Positions 28,377-40,397 are shown, counted from the stretch's first letter. The stretch: DNA of 64,000 nucleotides from Mycolicibacter acidiphilus (GCF_018455725.1 NZ_JAHCLR010000001.1:244325-308324); one strand, 5' to 3'. Notes: generated from the sequence alone by a model not told the origin. Program-made: numbers and translations.

Positions 28377-29795
28377 CTACCAGGGGCTCGGCGCGTAGTC
28401 CTTCAGGAAGCAGCCGTGCAGGTCCTCGCCGGCCTCGCCGCGCACGATCGGGTCGTATACCCGGGCGGCGCCGTCGACCAGGTCCAGCGGGGCGTGGAAG
28501 CCCTCCTCGGCCAGCCGCAGCTTGGTGGGGTGCGGCCGTTCGTCGGTGATCCAGCCGGTGTCCACCGCGGTCATCAGAATGCCGTCCTGTTCGAGCATCT
28601 CTCCGGCACTGGTTCGGGTGAGCATGTTCAGCGCGGCCTTGGCCATGTTGGTGTGCGGATGCCCCGGGCCCTTGTACTTCCGGCTGAACTGGCCCTCCAT
28701 CGCTGAGACGTTCACGACGTATTTGCGCCGGGCCGCGGCGGAAGCCATCGCCGGGCGCAGCCGGCTGATCAGGATGAACGGCGCGGTCTGGTTGCACAGC
28801 TGCACCTCGAGCAGTTCCAGTGCGTCGACTTCGTGCACCCGCTGCGTCCAGCTGTTGACCGCGGCCGTGTCGGGCAGCAGCCCACCGGCGTCGATCGCGG
28901 TGCCGGCGGCGATCCGCTCCGGGGAGGCGCTGCGGGCGGTCAGCGCCAACTCGGCCAGCCGGTGCGGCTGCGGGTGTTCGGCGAGGCTGCCGGCCAACGC
29001 CAGCGGGTGCGCGTCGCTGACGTGATCGAAGGTGACGACGTCGACCAGTTCGGGCGCCGGGGTGCGTTCGGCTTCCACCAGCGCGGCGTAGGAGCCGGGG
29101 GCCCGGCGCACCGTCTGCGCGGCGTTGTTGATCAGGATGTCCAGCGGGCCGGCGTCGGCCACCGTGTCGGCGAGCGCCACCACCTGGGCCGGGTCGCGCA
29201 GGTCGATGCCGATCACCCGCAGCCGGTGCAGCCAGTCGGCTGAGTCGGGCATCGCGGCGAACCGGCGCACCGCGTCGTTGGGGAACCGGGTGGTGATCGT
29301 GGTGTGGGCGCCGTCGCGCAGCAGTCGCAGCGCGATGTACATGCCGATCTTCGCCCGTCCGCCGGTGAGCAGGGCACGCCGGCCGGACAGATCGGTGCGG
29401 GCATCGCGCTTGGCCCGGCTCATCGCGGCGCAGTCCGGGCAGAGCTGGTGGTAGAACGCGTCCACCACGGTGTAGTGGGTTTTGCAGATGTAGCAGGGCC
29501 GGGACCGCAGCAGGGTGCCGGCCGACGCCCCGACGGCGGTGGACACCAGCGGGATGCCCTGCGTCTCGTCATCGATGCGCCCGGGTGCGCCGGTCGCGGT
29601 GGCGGCGACGACGGCCTTGTCCGCGGCGGCCACCGCGTCGCGGCGGGCGGCGCGGCGCTGCTGCTTCAGCGTCTTGAAGACGTGCGAGGTCGCGTGCCGC
29701 ACCGTCACGGAGTCAGGGTGGTCCGGCGGCAGCGAACCGACCTCGGCGAGCACCTGCAGGCAGGTGGCGAGCTTGTCCGGGTCGATGCCAGTCAC
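28377..29795 (-). CDS. SDR-family protein with an internal zinc-finger insertion
   Basis: 472 residues from GTG 29795. Residues 1-95 form a helical region, then CxxC-x14-CxxC (Cys 101, 104, 119, 122), then a short-chain dehydrogenase/reductase domain with TGGRAKIG (144-151), the IDLRD loop and NNAAQTVRR. Where classical SDRs have YxxxK the protein reads TNMAK, within GHPHTNMAKAALN, so the catalytic Tyr is replaced. Some 50 extra residues follow the NNAAQ motif. Binding of NAD(P) is likely; ordinary SDR chemistry is doubtful. Stops of this gene and the amidohydrolase are three bases apart. Confidence 0.85.
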   Translation of the reverse strand: MTGIDPDKLATCLQVLAEVGSLPPDHPDSVTVRHATSHVFKTLKQQRRAARRDAVAAADKAVVAATATGAPGRIDDETQGIPLVSTAVGASAGTLLRSRPCYICKTHYTVVDAFYHQLCPDCAAMSRAKRDARTDLSGRRALLTGGRAKIGMYIALRLLRDGAHTTITTRFPNDAVRRFAAMPDSADWLHRLRVIGIDLRDPAQVVALADTVADAGPLDILINNAAQTVRRAPGSYAALVEAERTPAPELVDVVTFDHVSDAHPLALAGSLAEHPQPHRLAELALTARSASPERIAAGTAIDAGGLLPDTAAVNSWTQRVHEVDALELLEVQLCNQTAPFILISRLRPAMASAAARRKYVVNVSAMEGQFSRKYKGPGHPHTNMAKAALNMLTRTSAGEMLEQDGILMTAVDTGWITDERPHPTKLRLAEEGFHAPLDLVDGAARVYDPIVRGEAGEDLHGCFLKDYAPSPW

Positions 29796-29873
29796 GCCTG
29801 GTAAGGGTACGGGCTGCCGGCCGGGGTGCTCCACCACGTGGGCTGTGGCAGCCGCTCAGCCGGCGGCCGGGCG

Positions 29874-30518
29874 CTATCCGGCCGGCTGCGGGCAGTGGCC
29901 GCTGGGCGGCGGCGCCCAGAAGATGACCCGGGCCGCCTGCAGTGCGCCGTCGCCACCCTCGGTGCCGCGGGCCACGACGCACTGGCCCTGCGTCACCGCG
30001 TGCGGGCTGGACGCCACCCGGCGGCGGAAGTTGGTGCCCTCGTTGACGGTCACGGTGGCCGTCGAGTTGTCCGGCCGGGTCACGGTGATGACGTCGCCGT
30101 CGACGGCGGTGACGACCCCGCGGACCCCGTGGTGCACCGGTGTCGGTGCGCCCGGGCGCTGCGGGCACTGCCCGTTGACCGGGGTGCTGATCATCACCCA
30201 GCGGGCGGTGATCGCGCCGCTGTCGGCGGGGGCGCTGTCCGGGGTCGGGCCGGCTTTGAGGCAGCTGCCCGGGGTGATCTCGGCCTGCTGCGCCGGGATG
30301 GCCTGGCTGGCGGTGGTGGCGTCGGTGAACGTCACCGTGGCCGACCCGCCCGGCTGGGCGACGTCGAAGCTGTTGCCGGCGACCGACGTGACCTGGCCGA
30401 TCACCGAACCGTCGTCGGCGTGCGCCGGTGCCGGTGCGGCGAGCGCCGCCAGCGACAGGGCGGCCGCGCCGGTCAGGGCGAGGCCGGCGAACCGGGGGGT
30501 GCGTGGGTGCTCAGACAT
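29874..30518 (-). CDS. Secreted DUF5666-like repeat protein
   Basis: 214 residues from ATG 30518 behind GGAG. A signal peptide (FAGLALTGAAALSLAALAAPAPAHA) with an AHA cleavage site leads to a mature protein made of two similar beta-rich units: GQVTSVAGNSFDVAQPGGSATVTF and GVVTAVDGDVITVTRPDNSTAT, each followed by a segment ending in a Cys (GSCLKAG, GQCVVARG) and then RWVM/RVIFWAP and a Cys-Pro (GQCPQR, GHCPQP). The internal duplication and the cysteines suggest a disulfide-stabilised exported protein. Function unknown. Confidence 0.8.
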   Translation of the reverse strand: MSEHPRTPRFAGLALTGAAALSLAALAAPAPAHADDGSVIGQVTSVAGNSFDVAQPGGSATVTFTDATTASQAIPAQQAEITPGSCLKAGPTPDSAPADSGAITARWVMISTPVNGQCPQRPGAPTPVHHGVRGVVTAVDGDVITVTRPDNSTATVTVNEGTNFRRRVASSPHAVTQGQCVVARGTEGGDGALQAARVIFWAPPPSGHCPQPAG

Positions 30519-30686
30519 CGAGGGTTCTCCGATCATGGATTCGTCCGGGTGCCGTTACCGAGGTCACTTGATTGTCACCATTATCCGCGGACCTAGCAGC
30601 CGGTTCGCCCGCAGATGTGAGTCAGCTTTGCATTCTTCGGCCACCAGCCGGGAACAACTTCGGTGATGCCGGACGTTGGGTCGGGC

Positions 30687-31052
30687 ATGGCTACCCAAGA
30701 CCTGACCTCAGCGGAGTTCAACGAGACCGTTTCCGGCAACGACATCGTGCTGGTCGACTTCTGGGCCTCCTGGTGCGGCCCGTGCCGCGCCTTCGCCCCG
30801 ACGTTCGCCGCCGTGTCGGAGAAGCACCCGGACGTCGTCTTCGCCAAGGTGGACACCGAGGCCGAGCAGCAGCTGGCGGCGGCCGCCGAGATCCAGTCGA
30901 TCCCCACCCTGATGGCGTTCAAGAAGGGCACGCTGGTGTTCCGGCAGGCCGGGGCGCTGCCGGCCGCCGCACTGGAGGATCTGGTCCAGCAGGTCAAGGA
31001 CCTCGACCTGGAGGCGGCGATCGCCGCGCAGGGTCAGCCCGCCCAGGACTGA
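30687..31052 (+). CDS. trxA: Thioredoxin
   Basis: 121 residues from ATG 30687. The fold is complete: DIVLVDFWASWCGPCRAFAP with the redox pair C30/C33, then AKVDTEAEQQ, and the cis-proline in IQSIPTLMAF. It reduces protein disulfides. It corresponds by position and length to Rv1470 of M. tuberculosis. No thioredoxin reductase gene is adjacent. It lies 27 bases ahead of echA12. Confidence 0.94.
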   Translation: MATQDLTSAEFNETVSGNDIVLVDFWASWCGPCRAFAPTFAAVSEKHPDVVFAKVDTEAEQQLAAAAEIQSIPTLMAFKKGTLVFRQAGALPAAALEDLVQQVKDLDLEAAIAAQGQPAQD

Positions 31053-31066
31053 CCGGCGGCACGCGA

Positions 31067-31072
31067 TAGCGT
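31067..31072 (+). promoter_or_regulatory. Possible -10 element for a leaderless echA12 transcript
   Basis: TAGCGT fits the mycobacterial TANNNT -10 and ends seven bases before the ATG of echA12, placing the start of transcription on or next to the start codon. No ribosome-binding site is visible between trxA and echA12, which agrees with a leaderless message. Weak on its own because no -35 is evident. Confidence 0.35.
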
Positions 31073-31079
31073 GCCTGGA

Positions 31080-31913
31080 ATGGCCGACCCCACCGAGTTC
31101 GTCTCCGAGTTCATCACCGTCGAACGTCCCCGCCCGCATGTCGCGCTGGTCACGCTGAACCGCCCCGAGCGGATGAACTCGATGGCGTTCGACGTCATGG
31201 TGCCGCTGCGCGAGGTGCTGTCCCGGATCGGCTACGACAACGACGTGCGGGCGGTGGTGCTGACCGGCGCCGGACGTGGATTCTCGTCCGGCGCCGATCA
31301 CAAATCCGCGGGTGCCGTCCCACATGTGGCCGGTCTGACCCGGCCGAGCTTCGGGCTGCGGTCGATGGAACTGCTCGACGACGTGATCCTCGGGTTGCGC
31401 CGGCTGCATCAGCCGGTGATCGCGGCGGTCAACGGCGCGGCGATCGGCGGCGGGCTCTGTCTGGCGCTGGCCGCCGACATCCGGGTCGCCGCGGACGGCG
31501 CCTACTTCCGGGCGGCCGGCATCAACAATGGGCTGACCGCCAGCGAACTGGGCCTGAGCTACCTGCTGCCGCGGGCGATCGGCGCCTCCCGGGCGTTCGA
31601 GATCATGCTCACCGGCCGCGATGTCGACGCGGCCGAGGCCGAGCGGATCGGCCTGGTGTCTCAGGTCGTCGAACCGGAGGCGCTGCTCGACACCTGCTTC
31701 GACATGGCCGAACGGATCGCCGGGTTCTCCCGCCCGGGTGTCGAGTTGACCAAGCGCACGCTGTGGAGCGGTCTGGATGCCGGTAGTCTGGAGGGACATA
31801 TGCAGGCCGAAGGGCTCGGACAGCTCTATGTGCGCCTGCTGACCAGCAACTTCGAAGAGGCCGTCGCAGCGCGCAAAGAGAAGCGCCCACCGGTCTTCAC
31901 CGACGACAAATAG
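31080..31913 (+). CDS. echA12: Enoyl-CoA hydratase/isomerase family protein
   Basis: 277 residues from ATG 31080. Crotonase-fold motifs are clear: VALVTLNRPERMNSM, the oxyanion-hole loop GAGRGFSSGADHKS and AAVNGAAIGGGLCLALAADIRVAADGAYF. Position and sequence fit M. tuberculosis EchA12 (Rv1472), a presumed hydratase of beta-oxidation. In EchA12-like proteins the two catalytic glutamates are not plainly placed; here the second position lies in NNGLTASELGLSYLLPRAIG. It is followed after 18 bases by the ABC-F gene. Confidence 0.9.
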   Translation: MADPTEFVSEFITVERPRPHVALVTLNRPERMNSMAFDVMVPLREVLSRIGYDNDVRAVVLTGAGRGFSSGADHKSAGAVPHVAGLTRPSFGLRSMELLDDVILGLRRLHQPVIAAVNGAAIGGGLCLALAADIRVAADGAYFRAAGINNGLTASELGLSYLLPRAIGASRAFEIMLTGRDVDAAEAERIGLVSQVVEPEALLDTCFDMAERIAGFSRPGVELTKRTLWSGLDAGSLEGHMQAEGLGQLYVRLLTSNFEEAVAARKEKRPPVFTDDK

Positions 31914-31931
31914 CAACAGGAGTATGCGCGC

Positions 31932-33566
<1,635 letters not shown>

Positions 33567-33567
33567 T

Positions 33568-33585
33568 GATTCGGGGAACCGAATC
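33568..33585 (+). terminator. Hairpin with a GGAA tetraloop after the ABC-F gene
   Basis: GATTCGG-GGAA-CCGAATC begins one base after the ABC-F stop codon: a perfect 7-bp stem closed by a GNRA-type tetraloop. There is no U-run, which is usual for mycobacterial terminators. It may end the trxA-echA12-ABC-F message or protect its 3' end. Confidence 0.55.
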
Positions 33586-33666
33586 CGCTGAATCCGCCCC
33601 CCGGGTCGCGTCGGCATTCCTAGGCTGAATTCGTCATTCACTAGCGCACATCAGGGGGAGATGTCG

Positions 33667-33861
33667 ATGACGAAACCGGAGAATCCGCCGCGGGAACGGG
33701 TGCTGACCGAACTGCGCAGCGCCTACGAGCGCGGCGCCAGCATCCGCACACTGGCGGCGACCACCGGACGGTCCTACGGATCGGTGCATTCGATGCTGCG
33801 GGAGTCCGGGGTCGCGATGCGCGGCCGGGGTGGGCCCAACCATCGCAGCCATCCCCGCTGA
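33667..33861 (+). CDS. Small helix-turn-helix protein (Rv1473A homologue)
   Basis: 64 residues. ATG 33667 is chosen over ATG 33661 because GGGGGAG ends at 33660, six bases before 33667 but touching 33661. The protein consists almost entirely of a helix-turn-helix: RVLTELRSAYERGASIRTLAATTGRSYGSVHSMLRESGV, followed by the basic tail RGRGGPNHRSH. It resembles the recognition part of resolvase or WhiA-type HTH proteins and should bind DNA; its targets are unknown. The same gene order is found in M. tuberculosis. Confidence 0.85.
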   Translation: MTKPENPPRERVLTELRSAYERGASIRTLAATTGRSYGSVHSMLRESGVAMRGRGGPNHRSHPR

Positions 33862-33867
33862 ATTCGG

Positions 33868-33926
33868 CGACCGTGCAGAAACGTCCACTTCGACCTGGAC
33901 TTTCACCGGACGTTTCTGCACGGTCG
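33868..33926 (+). terminator. Long perfect inverted repeat between convergent genes, likely bidirectional terminator
   Basis: The 19-base arm at 33868-33886 (starting CGACCGTGCAGAAACG) is the exact reverse complement of 33908-33926, with a 21-base loop. It sits seven bases after the small HTH gene and 11 bases before the acnR stop, in a 76-base convergent gap. The structure would stop transcription from either side. The perfect arms without a U-tail also fit a small mobile or repeated palindrome. Confidence 0.7.
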
Positions 33927-33937
33927 CGGGGGACGGG

Positions 33938-34501
33938 TCAGCGGTGGCGGACCGAGTCCTCCACCAGGTCCAGCACGGCGGTGAGCCGCTGCGGATCCTC
34001 GCCGGAGGCCAGCCGGGCCACCAAGCCGTCGAGCACCAGATCCAGGTAGCAGTGCAGCACCTCGGCGGGAAAATCATCGCGCAGCCGGCCGGCCTGCTTC
34101 TGCTGGCGCAGCCGCGCGGTCGCCGCCGTCGCCAACTCGGCTGACCGCTCCGCCCAGCCCCGGTGGAACTCCGGGTCGTGGCGCAGCTTGCGGGCGATCT
34201 CCAACCGGGTCGCCAACCAGTCGTACTGGTCGGGGTCGGCCAGCAGTTGGCGCATCACGCCGATCAGACCTTCGCGCGCGGTCAGCTCCGCCATCTGCTG
34301 GGCGTCCTCTTCGGCGAGCGCGAAGAAGAGCGTGTCCTTGTCCCGGAAGTGGTGGAAGATCGCTCCGCGGGACAGGCCGATGGTCTCCTCGAGCCGGCGC
34401 ACGGTCGCAGCTTCGTAGCCGTAGGCGGCGAAGCAGCGCCGTGCGCCGTCGAGAATCTGGCGGCGCCGGGCCGCCAGGTGATCCTCGCTGACCCTGGGCA
34501 T
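33938..34501 (-). CDS. acnR: TetR-family regulator AcnR
   Basis: 187 residues. The N-terminal HTH is typical of TetR: RRRQILDGARRCFAAYGYEAATVRRLEETIGLSRGAIFHHFRDKDTLFFAL. The ligand domain follows (DDFPAEVLHCYLDLVLDGLVARLASGED). It lies 20 bases downstream of acn on the same strand, so the two are co-transcribed. AcnR of Corynebacterium glutamicum represses acn and senses citrate and Mg. The assignment is supported by the matching operator upstream of acn at 37386-37401. M. tuberculosis has the same arrangement (Rv1475c-Rv1474c). Confidence 0.92.
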   Translation of the reverse strand: MPRVSEDHLAARRRQILDGARRCFAAYGYEAATVRRLEETIGLSRGAIFHHFRDKDTLFFALAEEDAQQMAELTAREGLIGVMRQLLADPDQYDWLATRLEIARKLRHDPEFHRGWAERSAELATAATARLRQQKQAGRLRDDFPAEVLHCYLDLVLDGLVARLASGEDPQRLTAVLDLVEDSVRHR

Positions 34502-34521
34502 CAGGCAGCCGGATTCCGCGA

Positions 34522-37320
<2,799 letters not shown>

Positions 37321-37385
37321 ATCAACTCCCGATATCTTGAGTAGTCCGCCCGGCGGGACTGCGCCGGCGCCGCCGACCACTCTAA

Positions 37386-37401
37386 CAGTACGATTGTCCT
37401 G
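37386..37401 (-). promoter_or_regulatory. AcnR operator
   Basis: On the acn coding strand the sequence reads CAGGACAATCGTACTG, matching every specified position of the AcnR consensus I recall from Corynebacterium, CAGNACnnncGTACTG. It lies 65 bases upstream of the acn start. AcnR is encoded in the same transcript, so acn-acnR should be autoregulated through this site. Confidence 0.8.
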
Positions 37402-37513
37402 TATTAAGTAAGGTTCCCCTCACTGCGGCGGGGGTTGGACGTCGGATGCTGCTCGCGCAGCACGGCTCGGTGCGCGCGCCGATGCGCCGTGGCGTGCCTT
37501 CTGTGCTGTGACG

Positions 37514-37834
37514 TTAGGAATGTCGACTCGACACGACGCGCAGCCCGCTCTGCCGTAGCGCCTCGGCCAGGTAGTCCGCGCTGCGGTCGTCGTCACGCTG
37601 GTGGAGGAACTTGAAGGTCGCGGTACGCACCACATCGGAGACCGAGATTCCGCGCAGTTCCGCCTCCCGCTTCAGTTCGCGGTAGTGCTCGCCGGCGAGG
37701 CGAACGTGCACGACCTCGGACTTCGGCAGGTTCGGCCGGCTTACTCGTGTCGGGCGGACGTCGGGCAGCGTCCCATCCTCCAGCGTGATCGCTTCCGCGA
37801 GTAGTTCGTCGAGTCCCGGCTTGTTCTCACCCAT
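37514..37834 (-). CDS. Antitoxin-like protein with RHH-type C-terminal region
   Basis: 106 residues from ATG 37834. The N-terminal half is acidic (DELLAEAITLEDGTLPD); the segment KSEVVHVRLAGEHYRELKREAELRGISVSDVVRTATFKFL has the strand-helix-helix pattern of ribbon-helix-helix antitoxins, with the strand VVHVRLA. It overlaps the 3' end of a toxin-like reading frame lying upstream, the toxin-first order seen in BrnT/BrnA-like systems. The toxin has no start codon, so this antitoxin looks like the surviving half. No equivalent is known to me between acn and Rv1476 in M. tuberculosis. Confidence 0.7.
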   Translation of the reverse strand: MGENKPGLDELLAEAITLEDGTLPDVRPTRVSRPNLPKSEVVHVRLAGEHYRELKREAELRGISVSDVVRTATFKFLHQRDDDRSADYLAEALRQSGLRVVSSRHS

Positions 37835-38021
37835 CGCGGCTCTCCCATGCGTTGGCGCCGTAACGCGTCGCGCCCTGCCGCACCACGATGACGACGAGCA
37901 CGCCGACGTCTGCACAGATGCCCAGGTAGCGGTCGGATTTACCCGAAATGATCTTCGGATCAGGGCTGAACTCAACCGTGTAGGGGTCGGCGAGCGCTTC
38001 CTCGGCCTGTTCCGATGTGTA
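37827..38021 (-). pseudogene. 5'-truncated toxin-like gene
   Basis: A 65-codon open frame read on the minus strand gives YTSEQAEEALADPYTVEF, then SPDPKIISGKSDRYLGICAD and VGVLVVIVVRQGATRYGANA before the stop. This pattern (EEALADP, DPKxxSGKSxRYLG, VVIVxR, YGANAWE) resembles the small toxins common in actinobacteria beside CopG-like antitoxins. A TGA lies directly upstream and no ATG, GTG or TTG occurs before the conserved core, so the N-terminus is lost. Its last codons overlap the antitoxin ATG. Confidence 0.6.
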
Positions 38022-38112
38022 TCACGACTGTGTTACGTAAATCTATGTGTGTATTCGCCCACGCTCGACGGTCGCACCTGAAAACAGCGAGGGGTTGATA
38101 CCGTCGTCAACC

Positions 38113-38664
38113 GTGACCACCCTGCACCCGCCGGCCTACATTCCGGACGAGCTCTGCATCGCCGTCGGCATCGAGCCGGCCGGTCCGCCGGACGAGTGCA
38201 TGACGCTGGTGAAGCTCGCGGTCGCCGCCGGTTCGGTCAGTGCCCCCGCCGACGATGTGCCCGCGATGCGCGAGGTGGTGTCCGCGGCGGCCCGCGAGGG
38301 AATCGACCTGAAGATCGTGGAAGTCGCCAAGAACCCCGGGATGGACACCTCGCTGCGCGACGTCGCGACCGTCGTCGGCGCCGACTACCCGGCAGCCACC
38401 GTGCTGGTGGTCAGCCCCACGTACGTCGGCAGCTACTCGGGGCAGTTCCACCGCGCGAAGCTGGAGGCGGCCGAGGACCACGCCAAGACCGGCTACCCGG
38501 TGGTGTCGGCGCAGAACTTTCTAGACCAGTTGACGACGCCGGATCTGCCCTGGACCGGGATGACGGTGGCGCTGCTGGTCGGGGTGACCGCAGCGGCGGT
38601 CTGCACCCGCGTGCTGCAGCGTCGTAGCAAACGCGCGACCGCACCGGTCGCCGCTACCGACTGA
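38113..38664 (+). CDS. Conserved membrane-anchored protein, Rv1476 homologue
   Basis: 183 residues from GTG 38113. About 140 residues form a soluble alpha/beta domain (ATVLVVSPTYVGSYSGQFHRAKLEAAEDHA) facing the outside or cytosol, followed by one C-terminal membrane helix (GMTVALLVGVTAAAVCTRVL) and a short basic tail. Function unknown; it is regularly found directly before ripA in mycobacteria. TACCGT eight bases before the start could be a -10. The gene is separated from ripA by 271 bases. Confidence 0.87.
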   Translation: MTTLHPPAYIPDELCIAVGIEPAGPPDECMTLVKLAVAAGSVSAPADDVPAMREVVSAAAREGIDLKIVEVAKNPGMDTSLRDVATVVGADYPAATVLVVSPTYVGSYSGQFHRAKLEAAEDHAKTGYPVVSAQNFLDQLTTPDLPWTGMTVALLVGVTAAAVCTRVLQRRSKRATAPVAATD

Positions 38665-38751
38665 CGGGCCCGCACCGACCCTGAGCGGCCTAGATCCGCC
38701 CCCCTTCGGGGTGGTTGAAACCCCCGTACTCGCCCGTTGGCGAATTCCCAT

Positions 38752-38870
38752 GTCACCGTCCGGTCACAACCCGCTCAATACTGCGCACCTCGTTTGTTAC
38801 CAACGGGTCTCTAGTGACTCATGTGACGTATGGTTCAAAAAGCGCGGCTGTTGCACTTGTGTTTTGTGAC
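38752..38870 (+). promoter_or_regulatory. ripA promoter region with a cluster of GTCAC/GTGAC/GTTAC elements
   Basis: The gap before ripA holds GTCAC at 38752 and 38763, GTTAC near 38795, GTGAC at 38814 and 38823 (the core of the 9-base direct repeat GTGACTCAT/GTGACGTAT) and GTGAC at 38866. Direct repeats of GTCACA-like words are what I recall as MtrA sites, and ripA belongs to the MtrAB regulon. A CCCC-TTCG-GGGG hairpin at about 38701-38712 lies between the Rv1476 homologue and this block. No c-di-AMP riboswitch was recognised. Confidence 0.45.
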
Positions 38871-38935
38871 CGGTTCATGTGTGGCGCCCGCCGACCCGCC
38901 CCCGTCCGAGTCGAGCCCGAGGAGACCTGAGTCGA

Positions 38936-40387
38936 ATGAGACGCATCCATCGCGGCTCCGCCTTCGGGCCGACCGCCCGGATTGTCCGACCCGCCGCAGT
39001 CTCCGTGTTGAGCACGACGCTGCTACTCGCCACCCCGGGTTTGGCGTCGGCTGCTCCCGAGGAGACCCCCAACGGCATCGCCGCGCTCATCGCCGACGTC
39101 GCCGAGGCCAACCAGCGGCTGCAGAACCTGGGCGCAGAGATCCAGGCGGAGAAGGAGAGCATCAACAAGGCGCTCGTCGACCTGCAAGAAGCGCGGGAGA
39201 ACGCCGACACCGCCCAGCGCGAGGTGACGGCCAGCCGGCAGGCGATCACCGACGCCGACGCCGCGATCGTCGCCGCGCAGAAGCGGTTCAACACGTTCGC
39301 CGCCGCCACCTACGTCAACGGCCCCTCGGACAGCTACCTGACCGCTGCCAGCCCGTCCGACATGATCGCCACCGCGGCCGCCGGTCAGACCCTGGCGCTC
39401 AGCTCCCAGCAGGTACTGGACAACCTGCAGCGGGCCCGCACCGAACAGGTCAACAAGGAGTCGGCGGCCCGACTGGCCAAGCAGAACGCCGACCGGGCCG
39501 TCGTCGCCGCGCAGGCCAGCCAGGACAGTGCGGTGGGCGCGCTCACCGACACCCAGCACAAATTCGACGAGCAGCGCGGTGAGGTCGACCGCCTTGCCGC
39601 GCAGCGCGATGCAGCGGAGGCCCGGCTGGCGGCCGCGCGCGAGCGGATGCAGCCCGCGGCGCAGCCGGGTGGACCATCGGCCGAGGCGGAACAGGAAGCG
39701 GCATCCCCGACGACAACAGGGGACCGCTGGGCCAGCGGCCGCCGGGGCAAGCACGCGACGCCGAAGCGTGCCGCCCAGTGGGACGGCGAGTGGGACCCGA
39801 CGCTGCCGATGGTGCCGAGCGCGAACATCGGTGGCGACCCGATCGCCGTCATCAACCAGGTGCTCGGCATCTCGCAGACGTCTGCTCAGGTCACCTCGAG
39901 CATGGGCCAGAAGTTCCTGCAGTCCCTCGGGCTGGCGCCGAGCGGCAGCGGCTACACCAACGGACAGATCCCGCGGGTGTACGGGCGGCAGGCCTCCGAA
40001 TACGTGATCCGGCGCGGTCTGGCCGCCCGCGGTGTGCCGTACTCGTGGGGTGGCGGCACCGCGGCCGGACCCAGCCGTGGCATCGGATCCGGTTCGGGCA
40101 CAACCGGATTCGACTGTTCCGGGCTGATCCTGTACTCGTTCGCCGGCGTCGGCATCAAGCTGCCGCACTACTCGGGTTCGCAGTACAAGGCGGGCCGGCA
40201 GATCCCGTCGGCGCTGATGCGCCGCGGTGACGTGATCTTCTACGGTCCGGGCGGCAGCCAGCACGTGACGCTGTACCTGGGCAACGGCCTGATGCTGGAG
40301 GCCCCCGACGTGGGCCAGAAGGTGAAGGTGTCCAAGGTGCGCACCAGCGGCATGACGCCGTATGTAGTCCGATACATCGAATACTGA
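38936..40387 (+). CDS. ripA: Peptidoglycan endopeptidase RipA
   Basis: 483 residues from ATG 38936. A signal peptide (VSVLSTTLLLATPGLASAA) is followed by a long coiled coil (about residues 50-245, rich in Ala, Gln, Glu, Arg), a linker with RRGKHATPKR, and a C-terminal NlpC/P60 domain. The catalytic triad is C394 (FDCSG), H443 (SQHVT) and E455 (MLEAP), the same spacing as C383/H432/E444 of M. tuberculosis RipA. It cleaves D-glutamyl-meso-DAP bonds for septum splitting and is kept inactive by its N-terminal coiled coil until processed. ripB follows after ten bases. Confidence 0.96.
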   Translation: MRRIHRGSAFGPTARIVRPAAVSVLSTTLLLATPGLASAAPEETPNGIAALIADVAEANQRLQNLGAEIQAEKESINKALVDLQEARENADTAQREVTASRQAITDADAAIVAAQKRFNTFAAATYVNGPSDSYLTAASPSDMIATAAAGQTLALSSQQVLDNLQRARTEQVNKESAARLAKQNADRAVVAAQASQDSAVGALTDTQHKFDEQRGEVDRLAAQRDAAEARLAAARERMQPAAQPGGPSAEAEQEAASPTTTGDRWASGRRGKHATPKRAAQWDGEWDPTLPMVPSANIGGDPIAVINQVLGISQTSAQVTSSMGQKFLQSLGLAPSGSGYTNGQIPRVYGRQASEYVIRRGLAARGVPYSWGGGTAAGPSRGIGSGSGTTGFDCSGLILYSFAGVGIKLPHYSGSQYKAGRQIPSALMRRGDVIFYGPGGSQHVTLYLGNGLMLEAPDVGQKVKVSKVRTSGMTPYVVRYIEY

Positions 40388-40397
40388 CGGGTCAGCG

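Noticed and set aside
37404-37422. IdeR-box-like sequence TTAAGTAAGGTTCCCCTCA upstream of acn
   Set aside because: Only about 13 of 19 positions fit the consensus and the symmetric half is poor; the AcnR site beside it is far better supported.
38665-38935. Possible c-di-AMP (ydaO) riboswitch before ripA, as seen before some actinobacterial NlpC/P60 genes
   Set aside because: I could not find the conserved core or a plausible pairing pattern; only a simple CCCC-TTCG-GGGG hairpin is present.
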